DNA from: Tranquillimonas sp964472855
GTDB lineage: Bacteria > Pseudomonadota > Alphaproteobacteria > Rhodobacterales > Rhodobacteraceae
NCBI GenBank assembly: GCA_964472855.1
Contig: CAYYMJ010000009.1
Span: 7,839 to 71,838 of the forward strand
Length of the DNA: 64,000 nt
Reading direction: 5' to 3'
Positions 52,758 through 61,671 of this stretch are shown one piece after another. Every line of letters begins with the position of its first letter. The first letter of the stretch is position 1. The translations under genes were made by a program, and so were the position numbers. The notes beneath the pieces were generated by a model, which was not told the DNA's origin, ran no database searches, and saw nothing but the letters and a program-made list of their open reading frames with translations.

Positions 52758-54515
52758 TCAGACCAGAACCGCCCCGCTGGTGCCGATGGCATCCTGGGTC
52801 GAGGCCGCGCCCAGCAGCATCTTGTTGTGGGCTTCGCCGGACGGGATCATCGGGAAACAGTTTTCGTGTTTCTCGACCAGGCAGTCAAATATCACCGGCC
52901 CGTCATGGGCCAGCATCTCGGCGATCGCGTCGTCCAGATCGTCGGGGTCGGAACACTGAATGCCCTTGGCGCCGAAAGCCTCGGCCAGTTTGACAAAGTC
53001 GGGCAGCGCCTCGGACCAGCTTTGGGAATAGCGTTCGCCGTGCAACAGCTCTTGCCACTGGCGCACCATGCCCAGGCGTTCGTTGTTGAGGATGAATTGC
53101 TTGACCGGCAGACGATACTGCACGGCGGTGCCCATTTCCTGCATGTTCATCAGCCACGACGCGTCGCCCGCGACGTTGATCACCAGCGCACCGGGATGGG
53201 CCATCTGCACCCCGACCGAGGCCGGAAAGCCATAGCCCATGGTGCCCAGCCCGCCCGAGGTCATCCAGCGGTGGGGTTCGTTGAAATCCATGTATTGCGC
53301 CGCCCACATCTGATGCTGGCCGACCTCGGTGCAGATATAGCGGTCGGGGTGGTCGCGGGTCAGCGCCTCGAGCCGGGACACGGCATGCTGGGGGCGGATC
53401 GTGGGGCCCGCCTGCTTGAAAGCCAGACAGTCGACCTTGCGCCAGTCGTCGATGGTGGCCCACCAGTCGCCGACCGCGTCCGCATCGGTGCGCGCGCCCT
53501 TGGCCTTCCAGACCCGCAGCAGGTCGTCCAGCACGTGTCCGACGTCGCCGATGATGGGAATGTCGACATGGATCACCTTGTTGATCGACGAGGGGTCGAT
53601 GTCGATATGCGCTTTCAGCGAGCCGGGGCTGAAATCCTGCACCCGGCCGGTGATACGGTCGTCGAACCGGGCACCGACGCAGATCATCAGGTCACAGCCA
53701 TGCATGGCCAGGTTGGCCTCGTACAGGCCATGCATGCCCAGCATGCCCAGCCAGTTCTTGCCGCTGGCGGGATAGGCGCCCAGGCCCATCAGCGTCGAGG
53801 TGACGGGGAAATTGGTCGCTTCGACCAGATCGCGCAGCAACTGGCAGGCGGCCGTGCCGGCGTTGATGACACCGCCGCCGGTGTACAGGACCGGGCGCTT
53901 GGCCTTGGCCATGGCATCGGCCAGTTCGGCAATGCGGTCGGGATCGCCCTTGACCGGCGGATTATAGCGGCGGTTGTCGGTCTGTTTCGGGCCGACATAG
54001 GGCCCCGAGGCAAACTGCACATCCTTGGGGATGTCGACCAGAACCGGCCCGGGCCGCCCCGACGTGGCGACGTGAAACGCCTTGTGGATGGTTTCCGACA
54101 GGCGCTCGGTCTCTTTCACCAGCCAGTTATGCTTGGTGCAGGGGCGGGTGATGCCAACGGTGTCGGCCTCTTGAAAGGCGTCGTTGCCGATCATGAAGGT
54201 GGGCACCTGACCGGTCAGAACCACAAGCGGGATCGAATCCATCAGGGCATCGGTCATGCCGGTCACGGCGTTGGTGGCCCCGGGCCCCGAGGTCACCAGC
54301 ACCACGCCGGGTCTTCCGGTCGACCGGGCATAGCCTTCGGCGGCGTGCACCGCGCCCTGTTCATGGCGCACCAGCACGTGGCGGATGGCGTTCTGCTGGA
54401 AGATCTCGTCATAGATGGGCAGCACCGCCCCGCCGGGATAGCCGAACACGACATCGACCCCCTGATCTTTCAGCGCCTCGACCACCATCTTGGCGCCGGT
54501 CATCTGACCACTCAT
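52758..54515 (-). CDS. ilvB: Acetolactate synthase large (catalytic) subunit
   Basis: 585 aa from ATG 54515. TPP enzyme joining two pyruvates, or pyruvate and 2-oxobutyrate, in valine, leucine and isoleucine synthesis. Marks are VVFGYPGGAVLPIYDEIF, the catalytic Glu in VRHEQGAVHAAEGYAR, VTSGPGATNAVTGMTDAL, and the TPP/Mg motif VAGDASWLMNMQEMGTAVQY. A GTG at 54527 would add four residues. It is preceded by a leader peptide and an attenuator-like hairpin. Also named ilvI in some species. Confidence 0.95.
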   Translation of the reverse strand: MSGQMTGAKMVVEALKDQGVDVVFGYPGGAVLPIYDEIFQQNAIRHVLVRHEQGAVHAAEGYARSTGRPGVVLVTSGPGATNAVTGMTDALMDSIPLVVLTGQVPTFMIGNDAFQEADTVGITRPCTKHNWLVKETERLSETIHKAFHVATSGRPGPVLVDIPKDVQFASGPYVGPKQTDNRRYNPPVKGDPDRIAELADAMAKAKRPVLYTGGGVINAGTAACQLLRDLVEATNFPVTSTLMGLGAYPASGKNWLGMLGMHGLYEANLAMHGCDLMICVGARFDDRITGRVQDFSPGSLKAHIDIDPSSINKVIHVDIPIIGDVGHVLDDLLRVWKAKGARTDADAVGDWWATIDDWRKVDCLAFKQAGPTIRPQHAVSRLEALTRDHPDRYICTEVGQHQMWAAQYMDFNEPHRWMTSGGLGTMGYGFPASVGVQMAHPGALVINVAGDASWLMNMQEMGTAVQYRLPVKQFILNNERLGMVRQWQELLHGERYSQSWSEALPDFVKLAEAFGAKGIQCSDPDDLDDAIAEMLAHDGPVIFDCLVEKHENCFPMIPSGEAHNKMLLGAASTQDAIGTSGAVLV

Positions 54516-54552
54516 CGGTTTTCTCACTTCGCTTCCAGGTCACTGTTGCAAC

Positions 54553-54581
54553 AAAAAACCCCCGGCCGTTCCGGTCGGGGG
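54553..54581 (-). terminator. Attenuator-like terminator before ilvB
   Basis: On the minus strand: CCCCCGACCG, GAA, CGGCCGGGGG, then TTTTTTG. The stem is 6 bp plus a mismatch and 3 bp, with a six-T run. It lies between a small leader ORF (54607-54654) and the ilvB start at 54515, so it would end transcription before the structural genes unless relieved. Confidence 0.8.
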
Positions 54582-54606
54582 CGCATGGGTGCCATATGGC
54601 GGCCGA

Positions 54607-54654
54607 TCAGGGCCTCATGCGCCGGGGTCCTGCAAGTACGACATGCCGTGCCAT
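54607..54654 (-). CDS. Candidate leader peptide of the ilv operon
   Basis: 15-residue ORF, MARHVVLAGPRRMRP, with AAAGGA 8 nt before the ATG. It carries consecutive branched-chain codons (Val-Val-Leu), then stops 25 nt before the terminator hairpin. This arrangement is that of a translation-sensed attenuator. Only three regulatory codons are present, fewer than in the classical enteric ilv leaders, so the call is tentative. Confidence 0.6.
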   Translation of the reverse strand: MARHVVLAGPRRMRP

Positions 54655-54819
54655 CGGGTCGGTCCTTTGCTGCGTCGGCGGGACATTATGAAGCCGTCGG
54701 TGGGGCGTCAACCGGGAAAACCCGGGAAATCTGTCGCAGGGCGCGGCAATTTCGCATTTTTGTTGCCCTGCTTCGCCCTTGTGCGACATTTTCGCAAAAA
54801 TCCGCGCGGCCGCGCCCGG
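54655..54819 (-). promoter_or_regulatory. Promoter region of the ilv leader and end of the regulator gene
   Basis: 165 bp between the leader ORF and the LuxR-type regulator gene, both on the minus strand. It has two AT-rich pockets (CAATTTCGCATTTTTGTTGC near 54750 and CATTTTCGCAAAAATCC near 54788). The ilv promoter is expected here. No box was recognised with confidence. Confidence 0.4.
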
Positions 54820-55455
54820 CTAAAGGCCCCGGCCGGTGCCCTGCAGCACCCCATGTTCCAGCGCATAGCGCGTCAGGCCGGCCGTGGTTGAGATGCCAAG
54901 CTTGCGCTTGATGTTCTTGCGGTGCGTTTCGACCGTGCGCACCGATATGTCCAGCGCCAGCGCCACCTCTTTGTTCGACCGGCCCTGCGCCAGTTCCAGC
55001 AGGATGGTCTGTTCGCGCGAGGTCAGCATCCGCGCCGCCGCGCCGTTGCCGGGCCGCAGGGCCGCCGCCGCGCCGGTGCACAGATATTCCTCGCCCGCCA
55101 TGACACGGTCGATGGCGGCCTTGATCTCGTCGGTGGGCACGTCTTTCAGCAGATAGCCGCGCGCGCCGTGGCTGAGCGCGGTTGCGATATATTCGGGGCT
55201 GTCATGCATGGTCAGGATGACGATCCGCGCCTCGGGGCGGCGTTCAAGGATGATCTCGGTCGCAGACAGGCCGTTCATGCCGGGCATGTTGAGGTCCAGC
55301 AAGACAACGTCGGGCCGCAGACCGGCCACCTGGTCGACAGCCTCTTGCCCGCTGGACAGGGCGCCGACCACGGTCAGATCGTCATAGGTTTCCAGGATGG
55401 CCTGCACGCCTTCGCTGACCATGGGATGGTCGTCGACGATCAGAACCCGGGTCAT
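54820..55455 (-). CDS. NarL/LuxR-family response regulator
   Basis: 211 aa two-component regulator. Receiver domain (1-120): VLIVDDHPM acidic pair, phospho-acceptor D54 in VVLLDLNMPGMNG, LTMHDS and the Lys in YLLKDVP. C-terminal HTH_LuxR domain (about 145-205): LTSREQTILLELAQGRSNKE, VRTVETHRKNIKRKLG. Start ATG 55455 overlaps the kinase stop by 4 nt, so the pair is co-translated. The likely target is the divergent TRAP operon next to the kinase gene (inference). Confidence 0.93.
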   Translation of the reverse strand: MTRVLIVDDHPMVSEGVQAILETYDDLTVVGALSSGQEAVDQVAGLRPDVVLLDLNMPGMNGLSATEIILERRPEARIVILTMHDSPEYIATALSHGARGYLLKDVPTDEIKAAIDRVMAGEEYLCTGAAAALRPGNGAAARMLTSREQTILLELAQGRSNKEVALALDISVRTVETHRKNIKRKLGISTTAGLTRYALEHGVLQGTGRGL

Positions 55456-56873
55456 GCCGCCCCCTTCTGCCGGTCGGGCGGCAGCATGTGCGACAGCGGC
55501 ACGATCGCCTCGATCGCCGTGCCGGTCCGGTCCGACACCACCCGCAGGCGGCCGTCAAGCTGTTCTACCCGTTCCTGCATGTTGCGCAGCCCCAGTCCCT
55601 TTTTTCCGCTGTCGCGCGCCGGCCAGGCAAAGCCGGTGCCGTCATCCTCGATGCGCAGCGTGGCGCCGTTTCTGTGCCCGAACACCCGAACCGTCACCCG
55701 GCTGGCCGAGGCGTGGCGTTCGATATTGGTCAGCGCCTCCTGAGCGATGCGATAAAGCGCGATTTTCGCCTCCTGGTCCAGCCGATTGCGGAAAACCACG
55801 GTTTCAATGGCGGTGTCGATGCCGGTGCGTTCGGAAAACTCGCCGGTCAGGGCCCGCAGCGCCGGGCCAAGGCCAAGGTCGTCCAGAATCCCCGGACGCA
55901 GGTCGCGGCTGATGCGGCGCACTTCGCTGATGGCGGTGGCCAGCGACCCGATCCCCTTTTCCAGGCTTTCGCCGGTGCGCCGGTCGCCCAGCGTCAGCCG
56001 GCGCCGGGCCAGTTCCAGCGCATAGCGGGCGCCGACGAGGATCTGGCTGATGCTGTCGTGCAGTTCGCGCGCCACGCGGCCGCGTTCCTCTTCCTGGGTG
56101 TCGATGATGCGCTGTGTCAGCTCTTTCAGCTTGGCATCGGCCAGCGAGCGTTCGCGCAGGTTGATGGCCAGCCCCGAGACGAACACCAGCAGCAACGCAG
56201 CCAGCGTGATGCCGCCGATATAAAGAAAGGTGCGGCGCACCCGCGCCTCGACCTCGGCCCGCACCGCCGCGACCGAGGCGACCACGTCGTCGATGAACAC
56301 GCCGGTGCCCACGGCCCAGCGCCAGTCTTGCAGGCCGACAACATAGGTGACCATGCGCGCCTCGGCCCCGGTGGTGGGCTTGATCCACAGATGTTCGTGA
56401 AAGCCGCCGCCCGAACGCGCCAGCGCGATGAAGCGGTCGGTGATGGGCGTGCCGGCGGAATCGGTCAGCCCCGACCAGTTGCGGTTGATCAGCGCGGTCT
56501 GGCGCGGGGCAACAAGGTTGTTGCCGTCATAGTCGAACACGAAGAAATAGCCGTCTTGCCCATAGATCATTGCCGCCAGCGTCTGCATCACCCTGGTCTT
56601 GGCGGCCTCGTCGTCGGGCTGGGCGCGTCCATAGACCGACCCGAAGGCGGTGCGTGCAAGCGAGTAATAGTTGCGCAGCTCGGCCTTCTTGGCGGCGATC
56701 AGCTGTGCTTCGAGCGAGGCGATCTCGCGCTGCGCAAGGCTGCGCGATTGCGCGGCGACCAGCACGGCGATGAACGTCACCGCCAGCACCAGCGGCACCG
56801 CCGCCAGCAGAAAGATCTTCAGCCGATAGTCGGGGCCGGTGGTGCCCCTGGTGTTGCCTGTGCGCTGTGACAC
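55452..56873 (-). CDS. Cache-domain sensor histidine kinase (HisKA_3 type)
   Basis: About 473 aa from GTG 56873 (start uncertain). Layout: first membrane helix near 20-40 (LKIFLLAAVPLVLAVTFIAV), a periplasmic single-Cache domain (sCache_2-like) with GQDGYFFVFDYDGNNLVAPR and VTYVVGLQDWRWAVGTGV, second helix (ITLAALLLVFVSGLAI), then HisKA_3 with the phospho-His in GRVARELHDSISQILVGARY and a HATPase with EALTNIERHASA and GLGLRNMQER. Cache domains of this type often bind small carboxylates. Divergent from dctP across 206 bp, so it probably controls the TRAP genes. Confidence 0.9.
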   Translation of the reverse strand: MSQRTGNTRGTTGPDYRLKIFLLAAVPLVLAVTFIAVLVAAQSRSLAQREIASLEAQLIAAKKAELRNYYSLARTAFGSVYGRAQPDDEAAKTRVMQTLAAMIYGQDGYFFVFDYDGNNLVAPRQTALINRNWSGLTDSAGTPITDRFIALARSGGGFHEHLWIKPTTGAEARMVTYVVGLQDWRWAVGTGVFIDDVVASVAAVRAEVEARVRRTFLYIGGITLAALLLVFVSGLAINLRERSLADAKLKELTQRIIDTQEEERGRVARELHDSISQILVGARYALELARRRLTLGDRRTGESLEKGIGSLATAISEVRRISRDLRPGILDDLGLGPALRALTGEFSERTGIDTAIETVVFRNRLDQEAKIALYRIAQEALTNIERHASASRVTVRVFGHRNGATLRIEDDGTGFAWPARDSGKKGLGLRNMQERVEQLDGRLRVVSDRTGTAIEAIVPLSHMLPPDRQKGAA

Positions 56874-56951
56874 GTGGATTTCCCGGACCGTTGGCGCAGG
56901 ATTCACCGAATGCGGCCGGTTTCGCAAGCCATTCGCACCGATTGCGCGCGC

Positions 56952-56979
56952 GGTCAGATTTTCTGACCAAGCTACGTAG
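56952..56979. promoter_or_regulatory. Palindromes in the kinase/dctP intergenic region
   Basis: GGTCAGA-TTT-TCTGACC at 56952-56968 followed by CTACGTAG at 56972-56979. They lie midway in the 206-bp divergent region between the kinase and dctP. A LuxR-type regulator, which binds short inverted repeats, is encoded next door. Binding is a prediction. Confidence 0.5.
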
Positions 56980-57079
56980 TGATGGGTATGGACCACCAAT
57001 ACACTGGCCGATACGCTGCCGGCACTGGAAACGATCCGCCCGTCAGTGGGCGGGCGCGAACATTTACGGGAGGATCTCT

Positions 57080-58162
57080 ATGGATCGTCGTTCATTCCTT
57101 CGCACTACTGCCCTTGGCGGTGGTGCTGCTGCTGCTACCACTCTTGCCGCCCCGGCCTATGCCCAGGGCAAACGCACGCTGACCATGGTCACGTCGTGGG
57201 GCCGTGGCCTCGCCGGCGTTTTCGACGCGGCCCAAAAGGTCGCTGACAATGTCAACGCCATGTCTGACGGCTCGCTCACCATCGAAGTCAAGGCTGCTGG
57301 TGAACTGGTTGGCGCCTTCGAGGTGTTCGACGCCGTGACCGCCGGCCAGGCCGACATGTATCACGCCGCCGACTATTACTTCATCAACCAGCATCCGGCC
57401 TTTGCCTTCTTCACGGGCGTGCCTTTCGGCATGACCGCGACCGAGCTGAACAACTGGTACTATCACGGCAACGGCATGGCCCTGCACGACGAGCTGGGCG
57501 AAATCTTTGGCCTCAAGTCGTTCTTGGCCGGCAACACGGGCACGCAGGCCGGTGGCTGGTTCCGCAAGGAAATCAACGGCCCCGAAGACTTTAACGGTCT
57601 CAAGTTCCGTATGCCCGGCCTCGGCGGCCGCGTGCTTGGCGTGATGGGCGCCAGTGTTCAGAACCTGCCGGGTGCGGAAGTGTACCAGGCGCTGGCCTCG
57701 GGCGCGATCGACGGCACCGAGTGGATTGGCCCCTGGGCTGACGAAAAAGCCGGTTTCCAGGAGATCACCAAGTTCTACTACACCGCCGGCATGCACGAAC
57801 CCGCCGCCGGCTTGAGCGTCGCCACCAACCGCGACGTGTTCATGGAACTGTCGCCGGCACACCAGGCCATGATCGAAGTCTCGGCCGGCCACGCCAACGT
57901 GTGGAACCTCAGCCAGTATCTGAACAACAACGGTGCCGCGCTCAAGCGTCTGCAAGCCGGTGGCGTCAAGGTTCTGGAATTCCCCGACAGCGTCTGGGAT
58001 GCGATGTATGAAGCGTCGAAATCGGTCTATGCCGAGTTCATGGGCGACGACCTGTTCAAGAAGGTCAACGACGACTTCTTCACCTCGATGGAAGAAAGCT
58101 CGGGCTGGCTGACCAAGTCGATCGGCGCCTACCGCGCCCAGCGTGACCGCGTCCGCGGCTAG
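57080..58162 (+). CDS. dctP: TRAP transporter substrate-binding protein (DctP/TakP-like)
   Basis: 360 aa periplasmic binding protein. The N-terminus MDRRSFLRTTALGGGAAA is a Tat signal (RRSFL). Marks shared with the 2-oxoacid-binding TakP group are QAGGWFRKEINGPEDF, LKFRMPGLGG with the carboxylate-binding Arg, YQALASGAIDGTEWIGPWAD. Start ATG 57080 follows GGGAGGATCTCT. Codons are visibly richer in T-ending choices near the start than in neighbours, which fits high expression. Substrate is probably an organic acid; identity unknown. Confidence 0.92.
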   Translation: MDRRSFLRTTALGGGAAAATTLAAPAYAQGKRTLTMVTSWGRGLAGVFDAAQKVADNVNAMSDGSLTIEVKAAGELVGAFEVFDAVTAGQADMYHAADYYFINQHPAFAFFTGVPFGMTATELNNWYYHGNGMALHDELGEIFGLKSFLAGNTGTQAGGWFRKEINGPEDFNGLKFRMPGLGGRVLGVMGASVQNLPGAEVYQALASGAIDGTEWIGPWADEKAGFQEITKFYYTAGMHEPAAGLSVATNRDVFMELSPAHQAMIEVSAGHANVWNLSQYLNNNGAALKRLQAGGVKVLEFPDSVWDAMYEASKSVYAEFMGDDLFKKVNDDFFTSMEESSGWLTKSIGAYRAQRDRVRG

Positions 58163-58184
58163 CGGTGGTTGCCAATGACAGTGC

Positions 58185-58209
58185 GGCGCCCCGGCTGGTC
58201 CGGGGCGCC
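58185..58209 (+). other. Intercistronic hairpin between dctP and dctQ
   Basis: GGCGCCCCGG, CTGGT, CCGGGGCGCC: a perfect 10-bp stem with 5-nt loop and no T run. It starts 23 nt after the dctP stop. Such hairpins often protect the upstream mRNA and give more binding protein than permease. Confidence 0.75.
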
Positions 58210-58259
58210 TGCATATGCGCCGACGCCGTGAAAAGCCGGTGCAACGGGGGAGGTGACAC

Positions 58260-59168
58260 GTGGAATTCTTGCTTTGGGTTCTGACCGGCTTGGGCCAGTC
58301 GGTGGTGAATCTGTTCACCGCGCTGGCGAACCCGTCGTCGTGGCTGGCATGGACTGGCGGGTTTGACACGCTGGAAGACAAACAGTCGCTGATGCGCTTT
58401 ATCTATTACGGCGGATCGACCGAGTTCTTCTTCCTGGTGTTCCTGTTCTTCATCCTGCTGACGCTGGCCGGCCTGTGGCGCAACAGCGTCATGTGGGGGT
58501 CGGTGCGGGTGCTTGAGGGCATCGCCAACCGGGTCGGACGCTTTTTTGCCTGGGCCGGGCTGCTGATGGTGCTGCAACAGATCGTCATCGTCTTTTCCCA
58601 ACGGATTTTCGCCTCGTCTGGCCTGACCTTCGGCTTTGGCAGCTCGATCAGCTATGACATCAGCTGGTGGGCGGAAGAGCTGAAGCTGTACAACGCCATG
58701 ATCGTGACGATGTGCTGCACCTATACCTTTGCGCAGGGCGGGCATGTTCGGGTCGACCTTGTGTATTCGGCGGTGGGCCACCGGGCCAAGCGCGTGATCG
58801 ACATGTTCGGGTCGCTGTTCTTCATGCTGCCGGCGTCGGTGCTGATCTGGCTTTACGCCTGGCCCTTCCTGTGGCGCCACCTCGTGACGCCCAAGGTGTC
58901 GGCGTCCGATCACCTTGACCGGATGCTGCTGAAGGCGCGGGCGCTGAAATGGAATGTGGAAACCATCGGGTTTTCGCCCAACGGCTTTAACGCCTATTTC
59001 CTGTTCAAGGTCCTGCTGGTCCTGTTCACGGCGATGGTGTTCCTGCAGGCCTGGGCGTTTTTCTACCGGTCGTATCTGGAATGGAAAGAGGGCCCCAAAA
59101 GCGTGGGCCGCTATCAAGACCGCGACTCGCTGGGCGCGGGCGAAGAAGCCTATGAAGGCACGCATTAA
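58260..59168 (+). CDS. dctQ: TRAP transporter small permease subunit
   Basis: 302 aa from GTG 58260, preceded by GGGGGAGGTGACAC. It has four or more membrane helices (for example FFFLVFLFFILLTLAGLW, FAWAGLLMVLQQIVIVF, MFGSLFFMLPASVLIWL) and AQGGHVRVDLVYS, the DctQ family mark. DctQ proteins are often 160-200 aa; here an N-terminal extension and a long C-terminal segment make it larger. It forms the membrane part with the large permease subunit encoded 14 nt downstream. Confidence 0.9.
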   Translation: MEFLLWVLTGLGQSVVNLFTALANPSSWLAWTGGFDTLEDKQSLMRFIYYGGSTEFFFLVFLFFILLTLAGLWRNSVMWGSVRVLEGIANRVGRFFAWAGLLMVLQQIVIVFSQRIFASSGLTFGFGSSISYDISWWAEELKLYNAMIVTMCCTYTFAQGGHVRVDLVYSAVGHRAKRVIDMFGSLFFMLPASVLIWLYAWPFLWRHLVTPKVSASDHLDRMLLKARALKWNVETIGFSPNGFNAYFLFKVLLVLFTAMVFLQAWAFFYRSYLEWKEGPKSVGRYQDRDSLGAGEEAYEGTH

Positions 59169-59182
59169 AGGGGCCGGGGACA

Positions 59183-61537
59183 ATGCTGTTCGGACTTGAT
59201 GGGGTCGAAATTGGCCTCTTGATCGTTTTCCTGTGCCTGTTCGCCGGCATCCTGTCGGGGTTTCCGGTGGCCTTTGCCATCGGCGGCGCCGCCGTCATTG
59301 CGTTCGGGATCATCGCGGCGCTCGACGGCGCGGGCATCCTGGTGCACCAGGCGGTCGATGAAAGCAGTCAGGCCTACCGCGACCTGGTAAACTCTGGCGT
59401 CAGCGCCATCGACATCTCGAAATTCCGTTACCCCGACCTGCCACGCGTGGCCGAGCATCTGTTCGCCGGCGGCTGGGAAACGGCGATGAACCGCAACATC
59501 AGCTTTATCGTCAACCGCATGAACGAACGCGTGCTGGCCGGCCAGTCGATCGAGACGCTGCTGGCGGTGCTGATGTTCGTGCTGATGGGCATCACGCTGG
59601 AACGCTCGAAGATCGCCAACGACCTGCTGACCACCATGGCCCGGGTGTTTGGCCCGCTGCCGGGCGGTCTGGCGGTTTCGGTCGTGGTGGTGGGCGCGTT
59701 CCTTGCCGCGTCGACCGGCATCGTCGGCGCCACGGTGGTGACCATGGGGCTGTTGTCGCTGCCCACCATGCTGCGCCACAATTACTCGCCCGAACTGGCC
59801 ACCGGCGTCATCGCGGCGTCGGGCACGCTGGGGCAGATCATCCCGCCGTCGATCGTGATCGTTCTTCTCGGGACGCTGGCCGGCGATCTTTATGCCACCG
59901 CGCAGGAAACCCGCGCCTCGGCGGCCGGCTGTTCCGACGCGCTGACCCTGCTGGGCGAGGCGGCCGTGGTCTCGGTCGGCACGCTCTTCCAGGCCGCCAT
60001 CCTGCCCGGCATCCTGCTGGCGGGCCTCTACGCGGCCTATGCCTTCGGCTACGCCGTCTTCAACCCGTCCAAGGCCCCGCCGGTCGTGGGCGGCGCCGCA
60101 AGCGGCGAAGTCATCACCCGCGCCGACGCGCTGACCTGGTTCCTGGCCGTGCCCGTGGGGCTGGTGGCGGTGTTGCTGCTCAGCGCGCAGATCGGGCTGG
60201 TCGGCTCGCAGAATGTCACCGTCGACAGCTATTCCGATACCGGGCAGGCCGCCTCGCTGCGCACCAACGTGTCAGAACAATGCGCGGCCTCGATCATCGA
60301 ACTGCACGGGCAACAGGCCTGGGACACGGCCGTGGCCGAACAAGCTGCCATCGAAGCCGCCGGCGGGCTGGAAGAAAGCCACGCCCTGACCGAAGACGAA
60401 ATTGCCGCCGCCCGCGTCGACCGGATCGCCGCCGCCGCCCCGGTGGGCAGCGGTGTCGCCACCATTTTCCTGGTGCTGGCTCTGGTGCTGGCCGTGTCGC
60501 GCGGCGTGGCCCCGTCGTCCGACCCGCGGCCGCTGGCCATCGGCGGTCTGGGCGTGCTGGCCGGGCTTTTGGCCGACGCGCTTCTGATCTCGCCGGTCAC
60601 CACCCCCGGTGTGACCTTCCTGATCCTGCTGATCCCGCTGGTGCTGACCTTCTACGGCCTGCGCCACGCCTCAAGGCTCCTCGGCCAGAACGAACTGATC
60701 CGCGTGGTCTTCCCGCCGCTGGTGCTGATCGTGGCGGTGCTGGGCTCGATCCTGGGCGGCATCACCAACCCGACCCCGGCCGCGGCCCTTGGCGCGGGCG
60801 GCGCCATCATGCTGGCCGCCTACCGCAAGCTGCAAGACGACAACCGGTCCGGACGGCTGATCCTGATGACGGCCTTCGCCATCATGATCATGATCCTGAT
60901 CGGGGTGAATTTCGACCTGCGCGTCGGCGTCGGCGAAACCAGCTTCGAACAGTGGGTCGCCTTCCTCGTTGCGCAGGCGTCCTATCTCTTCGCCATGTTC
61001 GGCATTCTCTACGCCTGCTACGTGCTCTGGTCCGGCGGCGTCCTGCCGGCGGTGGTGCGCGAAACGGCGAAAGTCACCTCGATGGTCTTCACCATCCTGA
61101 TCGGCTCGCAGCTTCTGAACCTGGTCATCATCAGCTTCGGCGGCGAACATTACATCCAGGATTTCCTGCGCTCGTACGACAAGGAATGGGTGGTGTTCCT
61201 GATCGTGATGGTGGTGCTGTTCTTCCTGGGCTTCGTGCTCGACTTTCTCGAAATCATCTACATCGTGATCCCCATCGTCGGCCCGGTGATCTACGGCGGC
61301 ACGATGGACCCGAAATGGGTCACCATCATGATCGCCGTCAACCTGCAGACGTCCTTCCTGACACCCCCCTTCGGCTTTGCGCTGTTCTACTTGCGCGGCG
61401 TGGCGCCGCGCAGCGTCACGACAGGGCATATCTACCGCGGGGTCATTCCCTTCGTGTTGATCCAGGTGGTGGGGCTGGCGCTCTTGTGGGCCTTCCCCTC
61501 GGTCGTCACCATCGTGCCGAACCTGATCCCCAACTGA
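59183..61537 (+). CDS. dctM: TRAP transporter large permease subunit, expanded form
   Basis: 784 aa, well above the usual 425-450 for DctM. DctM marks are FLCLFAGILSGFPVAFAIGG at the N-terminus, VSVVVVGAFLAASTGIVGAT, ASGTLGQIIPPSIVIVLLG and, at the C-terminal half, LQTSFLTPPFGFALFYLRGV. Between membrane blocks lies a soluble insert of about 80 residues near positions 340-420 (DSYSDTGQAASLRTN, CAASIIELHGQQAW). It catalyses sodium-coupled uptake of the ligand delivered by DctP. The stop is followed after 31 nt by a stop-proximal repeat element. Confidence 0.92.
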   Translation: MLFGLDGVEIGLLIVFLCLFAGILSGFPVAFAIGGAAVIAFGIIAALDGAGILVHQAVDESSQAYRDLVNSGVSAIDISKFRYPDLPRVAEHLFAGGWETAMNRNISFIVNRMNERVLAGQSIETLLAVLMFVLMGITLERSKIANDLLTTMARVFGPLPGGLAVSVVVVGAFLAASTGIVGATVVTMGLLSLPTMLRHNYSPELATGVIAASGTLGQIIPPSIVIVLLGTLAGDLYATAQETRASAAGCSDALTLLGEAAVVSVGTLFQAAILPGILLAGLYAAYAFGYAVFNPSKAPPVVGGAASGEVITRADALTWFLAVPVGLVAVLLLSAQIGLVGSQNVTVDSYSDTGQAASLRTNVSEQCAASIIELHGQQAWDTAVAEQAAIEAAGGLEESHALTEDEIAAARVDRIAAAAPVGSGVATIFLVLALVLAVSRGVAPSSDPRPLAIGGLGVLAGLLADALLISPVTTPGVTFLILLIPLVLTFYGLRHASRLLGQNELIRVVFPPLVLIVAVLGSILGGITNPTPAAALGAGGAIMLAAYRKLQDDNRSGRLILMTAFAIMIMILIGVNFDLRVGVGETSFEQWVAFLVAQASYLFAMFGILYACYVLWSGGVLPAVVRETAKVTSMVFTILIGSQLLNLVIISFGGEHYIQDFLRSYDKEWVVFLIVMVVLFFLGFVLDFLEIIYIVIPIVGPVIYGGTMDPKWVTIMIAVNLQTSFLTPPFGFALFYLRGVAPRSVTTGHIYRGVIPFVLIQVVGLALLWAFPSVVTIVPNLIPN

Positions 61538-61567
61538 GGCGCCGCGCCCGACGCGATACGCCGCGCC

Positions 61568-61626
61568 CCATCATCTTGGGGAAAATATCCCCGCCGGAGG
61601 CAACGCGCCGCCCGTCAGGGCGGCGC
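61568..61626 (+). repeat. Stop-proximal element, copy 6
   Basis: CATCATCTTGGGGAAAATAT, CCCCGCCGGAGGC, then the hairpin GCCGCCC-GTCA-GGGCGGC, 31 nt after the dctM stop. Same subclass as copy 3 (CCGCCGGAGGC type). A further imperfect inverted repeat, ACCCCAAGGCGC with GCGCCTTTTGGGT (about 61637-61668), lies between it and the dddP stop. Confidence 0.66.
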
Positions 61627-61671
61627 AAGAACAAGGACCCCAAGGCGCCGGCTTGCCGCGCCTTTTGGGTG

